Of a stretch of DNA of 64,000 nucleotides, positions 43,916-56,505 are shown in pieces. The number at the start of each line of letters is the position of its first letter. Position 1 is the first letter of the stretch. The stretch is from Locusta migratoria (Eukaryota > Arthropoda > Insecta > Orthoptera > Acrididae): the NCBI GenBank assembly GCA_026315105.1, contig CM048745.1, positions 151,790,323 to 151,854,322 on the forward strand, given 5' to 3'. The notes under the pieces are model-generated. The model was not told where the DNA came from. It saw only the letters and a list, made by a program, of their open reading frames with translations, and searched no databases. The position numbers were made by a program, and so were the translations under genes.

Positions 43916-44059
43916 GGTTCGATAAATTATTAAAGTTTTCATTGTTTAATGTGGTTGAATCATCGTAATATTTTTTTAATCATAGGAACTTGATAATGAC
44001 GCCATAGTGCGTCGAAACTAGTAGTGCATAGGTAATTAGATGGAAGTATATTAATTTGA

Positions 44060-44220
44060 CAAGCGAAGACAATTTTACCTGGTGATGCCAGCAGCACAAA
44101 ACATCTGCCTTACTTGAAGGACATACGTTTATTTCAAATTACCGCCAACATTACGCTGCCCCTAGATGTGAAATATTACTGCACACATTGTTACAGCAAC
44201 GTTTCCAACACTGCGAGGCT
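44060..44220. repeat. Dispersed repeat, related to 59650-59780
   Basis: Shared blocks include GTGATGCCAGCAGCAC / GTGCTGCCAGAAAC, AACATTACGCTGCCC / AATGTTACGCTGTCC and GTGAAATATTACTG / GTGAAGTATTACTG. The family is not identified. Confidence 0.45.
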
Positions 44221-44588
44221 GCCTTCTGCTTGTTTGCCCGGCAGCCATAGTACACGCCCCCTACTACTGCCAACAGCCAGCGCACGAATTGTCAACTTAC
44301 TGTGGATGAACAGTACAGTACAGTAACCGGAATAGTTGAGTCATTACCAAACAATGCAGAAATTGGGAAAACAGCATATCCTAAAAGGCCGCCCAATTCT
44401 GAGTCAGAAAGAAACAGCCAGTAAATACAAGTATGTCACGCTAAGTTTGATATTCCTTCAAAACCTAAAATCAAATTTCCTGTGTTTGCATTGTACTGAA
44501 TCAATTTCTTCTCCATTCTTTGTAAAGTTGCTATGCAGAACAAGCTAAGTTTTCAAGAAAGCTTTCACGATCAACAAAATTACATTTG

Positions 44589-45056
44589 AAACTTTCTGGC
44601 AGATTAAAATTGTGGGCCAGGAATGGGATTCGAACCTGGGATCTTTGCCTTTCGCTGGCAAACACTACCATCTGAGCTATCCTGGCACGCTTTACAGTCC
44701 GTACACAAAACTTTACTTCAGCCAGTACCTCGCCTCCTAATTTCCAAACTTCACAGAAGTTCTCCTGAGAACCTTTCAGGACTAGCACTCGTCATTCTGG
44801 AAACATCTCTTAGACTGTGGCTAAGCTATGTCTCCACCACATCCTTTCTTCCAGGAGTGCTAGTCCTACAAAGTTCGAAGGACTTTCGTGAAGTTTGGAA
44901 AGTAGGTGGTGAGGAACAGGCAGAAATAAAGTTGTGACAATGGACTGTGTAGCATGTCGGGATAGTTCAGACGATAGAGCGCTTACCTGTGAAAGTCAAA
45001 GGTCGCAGGTTTGAATCCCGAGTACAGCACACACTTTTAATCTGCTAGGAAGTTAC
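44589..45056. mobile_element. Palindromic SINE with tRNA-like heads at both ends
   Basis: The left end carries a minus-sense tRNA-like unit (about 44613-44695) and the right end a plus-sense one (about 44956-45030). Both are linked to the same body sequence (CTTTCTGGCAGATTAAAATT at the left, TTTTAATCTGC at the right), so the element is an inverted pair. It is of the same family as 18800-19134. Confidence 0.75.
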
Positions 45057-45519
45057 ATATCAGTGCACACTCTGCATCAGAGTGAAAATTTGATTCTGAA
45101 AATTACACTCGACTGTGTTTCAAGAAGAATTTACACTACCATAAAAAGTCCTTTGTACTTGAAGTGTGGAAAATCGAAACATGTAGCTTCAAATAAAAAT
45201 GTTTATAATGGGTGGGAGTAGCATTTATTGGTGTCTAGGAAAAGAATCCTATAAACCGTTTACCAAACACACCTGAATGCAGACCTTGAAATTCATATTT
45301 TTTTACATAGTTAGATCCTTTAACTTTATTTATGTATGAGTAAAACATACACAATAGCTCGTTTATGTCCCAAGCAATCATGAAACAATAAACAACTTTT
45401 ATTTATTTTTATTGTAAATTACTGATAAAAAAGAGCAAAAGCAATTAAATGGAAGCATAACACAAAAAGTCTAATTACGTTATGTTAATTACAGGGATTT
45501 TGCATTTTTATGCACCTCG

Positions 45520-45826
45520 GTTGCACAGTAGTAGAGTGCCAGACTACAAATCCAAAGGTCGCGGGTTCGATCCCCGACAGGTCCTAGGATTTTTATCTGT
45601 CACTTTCCACATCTTTCACCCCTGGCAGTATTGCTCATGTGAAAAATACCGAGTAGCACCGTGGTTCGGAACCCACGTTAAACTGTAGATCCCCCATAAC
45701 TGGCTGGGTAAGTCAGTTCGAAGGTCGGATGAAAGCAATGGCATACCACCTCCAAACAGAACCATGCCTAGTAAAGCACTGTGGTGTTCAAATCAATCTT
45801 CGGATTGTTGACTGCTTTACCTTTAT
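45520..45826 (+). mobile_element. tRNA-derived SINE (type D), nearly full length
   Basis: The head is CCTCGGTTGCACAGTAGTAG with B box GGGTTCGATCCCC, then CCTAGGATTTTTATCTGTCA, ACCGTGGTTCGGAACCCACG, CTGGCTGGGTAAGTCAG, and tail ATCTTCGGATTGTTGACTGC. It is the best copy of this family in the window. Confidence 0.85.
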
Positions 45827-45892
45827 ACTCACAATTACATGCTGCCTGTAAGTAAAAGTTAATTATTCTAATGCTAAGATTCTTCCCCCCCC

Positions 45893-47639
<1,747 letters not shown>

Positions 47640-47640
<1 letters not shown>

Positions 47641-47932
47641 AAATGAATGTCAAAAAGATTGCTACAAACTGCAGGAAGACCAGCAGAAGACTGATGAACG
47701 GTGAAGCGACTGACAGTTATCCCTTAAGACATTTGTAACCTACAGCAGATGCATAGGAGAACATATTCACTAGTGTACTACTAGACACTGGTGGTAACAG
47801 TAGCTACCACAAAGACCCTAAGAGTAACCATCGGCCTGAACAAGTCTGAGTGCAAAGCCCAGATAAAGTGTTAGGAAAGGCAGATGCCAGACACATTCAC
47901 AAGCCAAATCTTAACAAAATGTAATTCATCCG
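47640..47932 (+). pseudogene. LINE ORF2 fragment
   Basis: GGAAAGGCAGATGCCAGACA followed by TTCACAAGCC and AATGTAATTC resembles GTAAAGCAGATACCAGACAA in the LINE relic 60690-61260. A large insect LINE family has (K-A-D-A-R-x-R-F-I) there. The fragment is short and decayed. Confidence 0.4.
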
Positions 47933-47943
47933 TGAAACAAAAG

Positions 47944-48150
47944 GCTGGCTGCGGTGGCCGAGCGGTCTGTGGCACGCCAGTCATGTTCTGCACGGCCACT
48001 ATGGTCAGAGGATCGAATCCCCCCCCCCTCGGGCATGGATATTTGTGCCGTCCTTAGTCTTAGTTAGTTCATAAGTAATTTGTAAGTTTAAGGAATGATG
48101 ACCCCGTAGTTAAGTCCCATAAGCAATACAAACATTTGATACATTTTTTT
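47944..48150 (+). mobile_element. tRNA-derived SINE (type A)
   Basis: It has GGCTGCGGTGGCCGAGCGGT, a B box interrupted by a C-run, GGCATGGATATTTGTGCCGT and GATGACCCCGTAGTTAAG. A perfect 11-bp target duplication TGAAACAAAAG is at 47933-47943 and 48151-48161. Confidence 0.9.
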
Positions 48151-48699
48151 TGAAACAAAAGACTTAGAAAACAAATTTTTGATCAATGGATATCAGCTTG
48201 GAATCCTCGCCAGGTAGCATTGACAGAGGGCAAAGACAAGAAGCAATCAAGGACAATGCATTTTGTCAAAAAACCGTTTGGACATCATTGAAGGATTACA
48301 GCGATGCTACAAGCAGTTGTTGATTTAGAGATTTATTACTGAAATTCTGAGGCAGTTAGTTCCAGTACGAGACATATTACCTTTTGTAACAGGTGTATCA
48401 CAACAAGAAAATGCAAGAAATCACAAATAATATGGAGGTCTCACAACTATCATTCTTTTCTACATTTGTGAATGGAACAGGAAGGTGTAGATCACACAGG
48501 TGAGAGCCACCTTTCATAATCAGATGCCGTCCAGAGAATTGATGCAAAGTTAAAATTATACTACACTTATTACAAGTAAATTCTATAGGTCTAAAACTAA
48601 TATAAGAGAGATTCAAGACATTTATTGACTGTAAGATTAGGAACTCAAGAGGCAATGCTCACTTACTACTTAGAAGAAGCAAAGAAAAGGCAAACCTAC

Positions 48700-49104
48700 A
48701 TATTTAAAGCTTTTGTAGATTTGGAGAGACTGTAATGCATGCTCTCATATCCTGAAGGTAGAATATGTAACACATAAGGGTCAAAAAATTGTTATAAAGG
48801 GCTGAAGGGTATGAAAGGGAAGCATGTAATGTTATACAATCAGTGCAAGGAGACATTTTGAAATGTAATTCAAGTCGTGGGGAAAGAAATAAAAACTCTA
48901 TGGTTTGTTGATGACATCTTAATTCTGTTGAAGACTGCAAAGGACCTGGAGAGCAATTGAATGGAATGGACAGTGTCCTAAAAGAATGATATAAAATGAA
49001 CATTTACAAGAGAAAAACTAGGGTAATGGAATGTGGTCAAATTAAATCAGGCAATGCTGAGAAAATTATATTAGCAAATGGGACACTAAAAGTAGTAGAC
49101 GAGG

Positions 49105-49137
<33 letters not shown>

Positions 49138-49285
49138 GGCATTAAATTACTAAGGAATGCCAGAGTAGAGAACACTATGCAGAATGGCAACTGGAAGACA
49201 ACCATTTCTAATGAGGAGAAATTTGTGAGTGTCTAATATTACTTTTTTACAGCTTCTTTTCTGAAGCCATTTATCTGGAGCACAA
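48700..49285 (+). pseudogene. LINE reverse transcriptase relic
   Basis: It reads FKAFVDLERL near 48705, then LWFVDDILILLKTAKDLE (active-site F-V-D-D) near 48900, and KMNIYKRKTRVMEC near 49010. (ATT)n has expanded inside it (49108-49136). Stops are present. It is the same family as 2855-3715 and ends where Gypsy-like sequence begins. Confidence 0.7.
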
Positions 49286-49289
49286 ATAT

Positions 49290-50640
49290 GTGACCTCTTG
49301 CTCTGTGGACAATGCCATTATCCGTTTCTTGATGTTGTATCGATTCACCCTGGCGGGGGAACGCAGGCCATCTGAATTGCTTCATGGTAGCAACCTCGCA
49401 CTCTCTTTCGCCACCGATTGATCCCACACGATCATCAGGACGTTATGTTCCGGGGTCGCTCATGTGGGTGCGTGGGTTTGGCCGGCATCCTCTAAGGTGA
49501 AAACATGTGTTGGCCACCGCCTCTGCACTGTGGACACTCTTCGTCGTCACCGGGACCATTTGCGCCTGCAACTCCCGGCAGATCCACAGGCACCACCTCC
49601 ACCGGCGCCTCCTCCAGGGCCTGCTTCACTGACATGCTCCGTGTTGACATCCTCTGAGGAGCCGACTAATGCACTGCGCGCTGTGTCCGCCTGAGCTCCG
49701 TTGGCGGTACGGGTGCCTTCCCTGGCACTGGCACTAGTCCCAGCAGCTTAATCCTCGAGCTCCGAGTCGCCACCACCTTTAGCTTCCTTTCCTGAGCCAT
49801 CGGCGCCAGACGGTGGGGAGAGGGCCATCGCTTCCAAAGCTATGGACATCCAGACACCGGAAATGTACGTGAATCAACCTGTGAGTAATGAAACCGCTCC
49901 TTTTTTATGTCCAGTACTGGGGTCGGTTGGTGCTCCCACATCCCCGGTAATTGCGAGCAACATATACAGAGGTACCAACCACTGCTGGTAAGGGTGATAG
50001 GGACATCATCGACCCTATGGGGTAGTACTAGCCTAATGCTGGCAGCTGGAGATGGACGAGGTATCTCCCATGGACATAGCCTGGGTACGTTTGGCACCCC
50101 TGGACATTACACTGTGAAGGGGGAGGAATATGGTAACAAGCGGCACATATGTTTGAACAGCGAGCTGCCTGTTACTAGGACTGGCCCCTGTGCGGCACTG
50201 GCTGGACTATTGTGCTGCACCCTGCCGGCCACGCGGCAGTTTGAGAGAGGCACCGGGCCAGCCATGCACTTCGCCTCAGCTGCGTTCTCACAGTGCTCGC
50301 TAACATGGTTGTGCCACCGGATGATACCGATAACCGAGACGGGATTGGTCGTGTGTAGCAGTGGATTCCATCGGACTCTGATGGGACAGTTCAGGATCCT
50401 GGCGACAATTTTAACTGGCCTAACGTGCATAGGTGTGTTATTAGTCATAACAGTATGTTTTTGTTTTTATTTTTATTTGTGTACCAACGAACCGGTGCCT
50501 TTTCACCTGGCAAGTCCATCTTTCTTTACTACTTTTTATAAATTTTTTTCCTTACAGGATTGTTTCCCTCTATATTATCAATTACATATTTGGTAATTTT
50601 CTCATATTTGTAATACCTTTTCTTGCCTTATTTTGAAGTA
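49290..50640 (+). pseudogene. Gypsy-like LTR retrotransposon 3' part (integrase end and probable 3' LTR)
   Basis: The frame at about 49318-49430 reads FLMLYRFTLAGERRPSELLH, the conserved (Y-R-x-T-x-H-x-x-T-G-x-x-P-x-x-L-L) integrase end of Gypsy elements. After a frameshift it reads VGHRLCTVDTLRRHRDHLR. A purine tract AAGGGGGAGGAA at 50117-50128 probably marks the start of the 3' LTR at about 50129. A 229-codon ORF (49907-50596) crosses tract and LTR and is likely fortuitous. The LTR end is not resolved. Confidence 0.55.
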
Positions 50641-51134
50641 GAGTATTTGGAAGGGCGATTAATATTCAATTAAGTGTATTATGGAGGTTTGAACCTGGAT
50701 CCACAGTTTGGCCGTCCAAGCCCTAGGCCACTTAACTGAAAACTGTGTTCGGAAAGTTGCTCATTGTTAAGCCTTTCATGGCTATGGGCATATGTGCATG
50801 CCCAGCCGTCCAAAGGTCGAGACAGCTACAGGTATTCATATATGCCAGGCAGGTGAGAAGACCAGACAGCTAAGGGCATTCATGTATGCCTGGGGGCGGT
50901 AGCAGGTAGACGTGAACAATGGAATGGAGACTGACTGCTGTCTGTCTCAACACACCTGCTACCACTGTCATTACCTGTTCTTTTTAATGCCAGAACGTGC
51001 TATGGTTTTCCTTTGCTCCTGTCTCTTTCAACTTAGGAGTCAAGTGATGGACCAGTTCACTACCCGTGTCCGAACCTACTGCTGCTTTTTCAACAATACT
51101 AGGAACTTTATCATAAGATTTTTGTGCTGAAGAG

Positions 51135-52640
51135 GAAAAAGAAGATGACATGATTAGCAAGCATACTGTCATCTCAAAAAAAAACACGTATGATTGGTTG
51201 GAGAAGCAACCTGTGACTAAACACCACCATTTCATGAAAATATTTAGTGGTGTAAAAATACATTTTGACAGACTGCAAATCATTGAGACTGTTTTGGTAC
51301 CTTATGCCCACAGGATTTGTTTCTGCTATTTGTACAGAAATGATTAAGTATTATTTATTTATTATTGGAAAAATGTCAACAGTAACCAGCAGATTATCAC
51401 GATGGAAGCAAACAGAACATGCTGAATTGTATTGCTTCTTGATCTGGTCCCTTCTTATGCCAAGAACGAAGATGTTAGAAGTGAAAGAATGTTGGTCAAC
51501 AGATTCTTTTCTTCAAACACCAGTATTATCTCAGATGATGTCGAGAGACCGGTACAAACTAATTGTGTGTTTATTACACTTCGGTGATAATGCCGCTGCA
51601 TCACAAGATATTCTTGTGACAATCGGTCTCGTTGTGGAATGCACAAGAAAACTATTCCAAGAGAACATAGTTCCATTTGAAATCCTAGTAATAGATAAAA
51701 GTTTGCTCCTTTTCAAAGGAAGGCGCTGATGTAAACAGTATGTATTGAAGAAACCTAACCATTTTGGTATTAAAATTTTCATTCTTTGTGATGTACAAAG
51801 TAATATGTTACATTAAATTATCTGCACTGGTGCTGCCACGGAGAAAGAATCTGGAAATAATGACTGGGGACAATTAAGTGATGTCTTGAGTTTATTATTG
51901 AGATATCTCAAAAAAGGTCTATTCAGACAATTGGTATTTGAGCCCCGAATTATTCCTGTGGCTCCAAAAGAAATGAACAAATGCAACAGTGCGCAAAAAC
52001 TGAAAACATCTACCACCATTGCCCAACGAACTGAATAAAGGGGAAACGCAATTCAAGTTCTGTGGAACACTATTGGCACTAAAATGCATGAACAATAAAG
52101 AAGTTTGGGTGCTTTCTACAGTAAACAGACCAGATTTTGTTTAGACACACAAAAAGGACCATAAAACAAGCCAGAGTAAATTTAAACCCTCTTGTGTATT
52201 CAACCACAATAAGTTAATGGGTGCTGTTGATAAAGGAGACACGATGTTGAGTTCCGTACAGTGCATCAGGAAGACAATGATATGGCACAGGAAAGTATTC
52301 ACCCATTTAACTAACTTGGGTGTGCTGAATTCAGGAGTTATTTATGAAATAAAAAAGAAACAGAAGTCACCACTGGTGAAATACCGGTTGGAACTAATTC
52401 ATCAGTTACTGAATAAATTTCCTGGACAAACTGAGATCCCACAGACACCAACACATGAAACTATTTCCACTGGAAAATAACCAAGAACATTATCCAGGGT
52501 TCCTTGGAGCAACACAGAAAAAAGAAAGTCCCCAGACATGTGTAGTGTGTACTGCTAATACAAAACAAAAAAATGATATGCATTAGGAGCAAAAAGTGTG
52601 ATGTGCCATGTTTTGAAAATATCACACACTAGGAAAATAT
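51135..52640 (+). pseudogene. piggyBac transposase relic
   Basis: Recognisable blocks in order: WKQTEHAELYCFLIWSLLMP, ECWSTDSFLQTPVLSQMMSR, DRYKLIVCLLHFGDN, FQENIVPFEILVIDKSLLLF followed by KGRR (catalytic region; the usual D-E-S is D-K-S here), HFGIKIFILCD, GAVDKGDTMLSSVQCIRKTM and WHRKVFTHLTNLGVLNS. A cysteine-containing tail lies near 52540-52620. The usual first catalytic Asp block (D-x-x-I-D-E) has lost its Glu. Stops occur at 51727 and in many positions after 51800, so no active enzyme is encoded. Confidence 0.85.
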
Positions 52641-52665
52641 TAGGTTGTTTCAGTAGAGGAAAGTG

Positions 52666-52667
<2 letters not shown>

Positions 52668-52722
<55 letters not shown>
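52668..52722. repeat. (CA)n microsatellite
   Basis: About 27 CA units inside the piggyBac-like element. Confidence 0.98.
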
Positions 52723-52725
<3 letters not shown>

Positions 52726-53863
52726 CTCAGTAAAGACATTATAGCTCTAACCGTCATGTGTGGTGGATTGGTTTTTCCATTAACCTTACAGTTAACACCC
52801 TCATATGTATGTTGTGCTGCGCTGTAATTTGGAAAGTATGTTCAATGGTATTTGTGCACGCTCTCTGTAAAATAAATGACTCGCAAATACAATTAGTTTT
52901 GTATAAATAATGAATCATAACGTCATCCCGAATGCCGTAGTTTCACTACATGAATTGCGGAAAGGTAGTAAGCTATAACCTCCTTTCATCACTTCCGCAA
53001 GGACAAAACTTTATTGTTAGTTTGAAAAATATTTAAAGTTTTTGCAAGTTGCTAAGTGCCCTCATTCCCATATAGTAGATGGATAAAATGTCATTATTCA
53101 TGCATTTCCTGATTGGGCAGTATCTTGCAACTCTCATTGTTTATGACATCATATTTCCTTAACTACATGTCATAGGTGGTGTCCATCCCCATAGTGATTG
53201 TTTCCCATGTATAAAGAATGTTTGTACCAAATTTGGTTGTAGGCGGTTCATTGGTTTAGGAATACAATCGCATGATGTATCAATTTTTTTGCTACTTTCA
53301 TTTTTCATAACGCCATATCTCCTGAACTACCTGTCACAGAAGATTCTTACACCCACAGCAATAGTTCTGTGATAAGAAATCTGTGTACCAAATACGGTTG
53401 AAATCAGTCTAGTGGTTTCGAAGGAGATGTAGAACAAATATACATTCATACATTATTATAATATATGTATAGATTGCAATAAGATTTTTCAATAGTTATT
53501 ATACCTTGGTTAACAGGAGCATAATGTGAAACCATGAATCTTTAATGTATTTGTCGCAAATAGAAAAATTCTGAAGATTTTTCTTAAAGGACCTTTTGTC
53601 AGCACTAGATAACCTTATCTCGGTTGGTTCTCTGTCATTTTTATGAGGAACTGTAACCCCTGTATCCGTACCCTGTGATACTGATATTGTTACAAGTTCT
53701 TTGGAAAAATGTTTGTGTATGTGTAAGCTGTGCCCACAATTAGCCTGCAGAGCAGCAGTCCACAAAGGCCGCAGCAGCCCTCCACCCAGGCAGACACTAC
53801 ATATGCTGCCATCAGTCACTGTGTAGGGAGGTGGTGGGGCACTCTTAGCCATGAAAGGGTTAA

Positions 53864-54853
53864 GAGTACCCAAGCTACAGCATGAAAACACTAACACGTT
53901 AAATAATCTATCATTAACTTTTGATCCCGTATAAATTAGTAAAAAAATGCTCATCTTTAGACAATCTTTCGATGAATAGCATTGAAAACACGATTTCCCA
54001 TAATCAACTTTCAACTGGATTTTTTCAAAAACTGCTGTGTGTCTAGCAAAAACTCCTAACACCTATTCCTTTATATTCAATGTTTAACGTCCCTGCAAAA
54101 TCCGATCAAAATTGGTGACCCACATATCATACCCTCTCCTTGTGAGTCACATCAGTTTGCTTGTCACCATCAATTTGTTAAAGCTAAGGGAACTATTACA
54201 TCCTCAAGTTTTACTAATCTCATCATTAGTTCTCAATCATGTCCCTCCATTTCTTCATAAACAGTCAAACATGATTATGAGTGGTCCTTTCCTATGCAAG
54301 GAATTTTTTATGTAAGATTTTATATGCAAAATGTGAATTTCAAGCATTTTGGCTTCAGGAAATTGTTGCTGTACCTTCTATCCATGCTTATGGCACACAG
54401 ACAATTTACATACAATTTGTGTCAGCCAGTTACAATATTTATGTTAATATTACACAAGGTACTATCAGTGCATTACGAAATGCTTATATGTTGAAAATAA
54501 GAAATTAATTTTTTAAATGTTTTCTTTTGCAATTATTTGTTTTAAAAAGTACTTTCCACCACATAGTGTGTCTGATATATTTTTTCGGTGGACCTTTTTT
54601 TTATATGGTATCTCTTCAGCACTAAATAATTAACTCTACCGTGAACAACTGAACTTAACTATTTATAAAGTTTCTAAATATTTTTCATGCACTCTTTATT
54701 ACCCACACCTTTGCTGTAGTGTAACCTAATGCCAAAAGTATGTGGTCAATATTAGCGTACACGAGACAAACATGGTTCCAGTGACATTTGCACAGAGTCC
54801 TAGCCAAGGAGGGGGGGGGGGATGCAGGGTATCAATCCCCCCTCCCAAAAAAG

Positions 54854-54905
<52 letters not shown>

Positions 54906-55835
54906 GTAATGCTTCACAAGTTAGAATATAAGTCAATTTACAGTTTTTATGTCTGATATCTAGTTTTGTACACAATACAATATTGTGTCACCAGCCTTTG
55001 CCCGGTACTTTTCAAATGACAAAATTGTGGCACCAAAGAGCTTTTATTAATACTTTATTAAGTTTGGTTTCTTTTCTTCCTAGTTACAGAACTAACATTT
55101 TAGTTCCTTAAGTAGGCCTACATAAAAATGACTACCTTAAAATATAGAATATTTTCCACCATTTGTATTATGTACAGAACACTTAAATTATTCTTTGTGG
55201 ATGGCTTCAGTAATTTCAAATTTAAATACTAGACTTAACACAAAATAAATTCAGTTGCAACAATCAAATGAGTTAACATACCACAAATTTAAGATGTTTT
55301 TCTGTTGTTGTAAACTGTCTCTTGTTCCAAAACATTTCTTTGCTATTAAAATCAGTTTATTGGTAAATCCAAATGCAAGACATTATATAATTTTGCATCT
55401 CAGGAAAATGTAATTTAAATTTAATAAATATATACACGTACTTTTAGTGTCAATGAAATGTAATGTAAGGAAAGGAATCAAGCAAAAAACCATTGAGAAA
55501 ACGTGTTTTGTATGAACAATATCCTGCAGCAACATAAAAAATACATAGTAATAAAAAAAAATAGAAACTTGTATCCATTAATATTTCTTCAACCAAGCTG
55601 ATGACTATGAAATCTATCACAACAGCAACCTTGGACATAAGCTGATACTTTCAATACAATAATATTTTCTTGTTCTTTCAGTGGAAGGATTAAAAATGCA
55701 AAAAATTTATATAACTTGAAAGAACCAAAATATTCCAAGTCGTCAGTTTTCTTACTAGTCTGATGGTGCATGCCAGTAATTACTCTCCTGCAGTAACCTC
55801 TTTATGACAGAGTAACATCGGCATTTTGAATTTTA
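53864..55835. other. AT-rich intergenic DNA
   Basis: A G-run near 54812 and a run of 50 A at 54854-54903. No gene is recognised. Confidence 0.5.
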
Positions 55836-56505
55836 AGAGGGGTGTTCAAATGAAAAGGTACAAAATGCCTTAATAACCACTCCAGTTGAAATATGAATAT
55901 GCCGCTTTGGGATAACAACTGGTGCAACATTTACGTATGCAAAGCATGTGTTGTCACCTCCCCATAAAAAATTCAAGTCTGTGCCCTCAGCAGGCACGGT
56001 GATGCTCACCGTTTTTTTAAGTCCAAGGTCTGATACACATTGAATTCCTCGAGCATTGAAAAACCATTAACAGTAGCTAGTACTGTGCGACACTCAATAG
56101 CCTAAACAAGTCCATCAAGAGCAAATGACCTCGGCTGCTCATGGAGGGAGGGTTTCTGCTCCATGATAAAGTGTGTCCACATATCTCCAGGGTCACACAA
56201 AGTGCACTGGCCAAGTTTAAGTGGGAGTAGCTTGAGCATCCATCCTGCAGCCCAGCCATGTCATCATATGACTTCCATTTGTTTGGTCCACTAAAATAAA
56301 CAAATACAAGGAAGTGCTTTAACTGACAACGAACGGAAGGACACAGTAGAGAACTGACTCTTGTCACAGCCATAGGAATTTTGGAAATGTGGAATCCATC
56401 GGCTCAAAGAGAAGGATAGTTGTACTCGGCCTCTGGTGATTACTTTTGAATAAAGACTTCAATTATCCCCACAGTGTTGTTTCATACCTTCATTTGAACA
56501 CCCTT
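55836..56505 (+). mobile_element. mariner-type transposon, internally deleted
   Basis: Inverted ends GGGTGTTCAAATGAA (left near 55839, right inverse near 56503) sit next to TA. The plus strand holds the C-terminal part of a mariner transposase in decayed frames: HDKVCPHISRVTQSALAKF, LEHPSCSPAMSSYDFHLFGP (the P-x-S-P-D-L-x-P-x-D-Y/F-H-L-F block), and a decayed stretch ending near SGDYF. The N-terminal half is missing (670 bp instead of about 1.3 kb). Confidence 0.8.

Larger units (their letters stand above)
43049..44052. mobile_element. Foldback element FB8 with nested SINEs
   Basis: Left arm 43049-43165 and right arm about 43935-44052 are inverse complements. They share ACTTCCAT, TAGTTTC(T)G(A)CGCACTATGG, CATCATTTTCAA/GTCATTATCAA, CCTATGATC and GATTCAA(T)C(C)ACATTAAA. 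About 770 bp lie between them, including two SINEs. Confidence 0.8.
50771..53859 (+). mobile_element. piggyBac-like DNA transposon (3.1 kb) with TTAA ends
   Basis: TTAA at 50767-50770 and 53860-53863 flanks inverted ends that share CCTTTCATGGCTA (left GCCTTTCATGGCTATGG, right inverse CCCTTTCATGGCTAAGAG). TTAA targets with CCYT-type ends are diagnostic of piggyBac. A decayed transposase of the right family lies inside in plus sense. A (CA)n at 52668-52722 and non-coding 3' sequence fill the rest. Confidence 0.85.

Noticed and set aside
49907..50596. 229-codon plus-strand ORF with a hydrophobic segment
   Set aside because: It crosses the probable purine tract and LTR of the Gypsy-like relic, so it is not a separate gene. 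The hydrophobic part comes from T-rich sequence.
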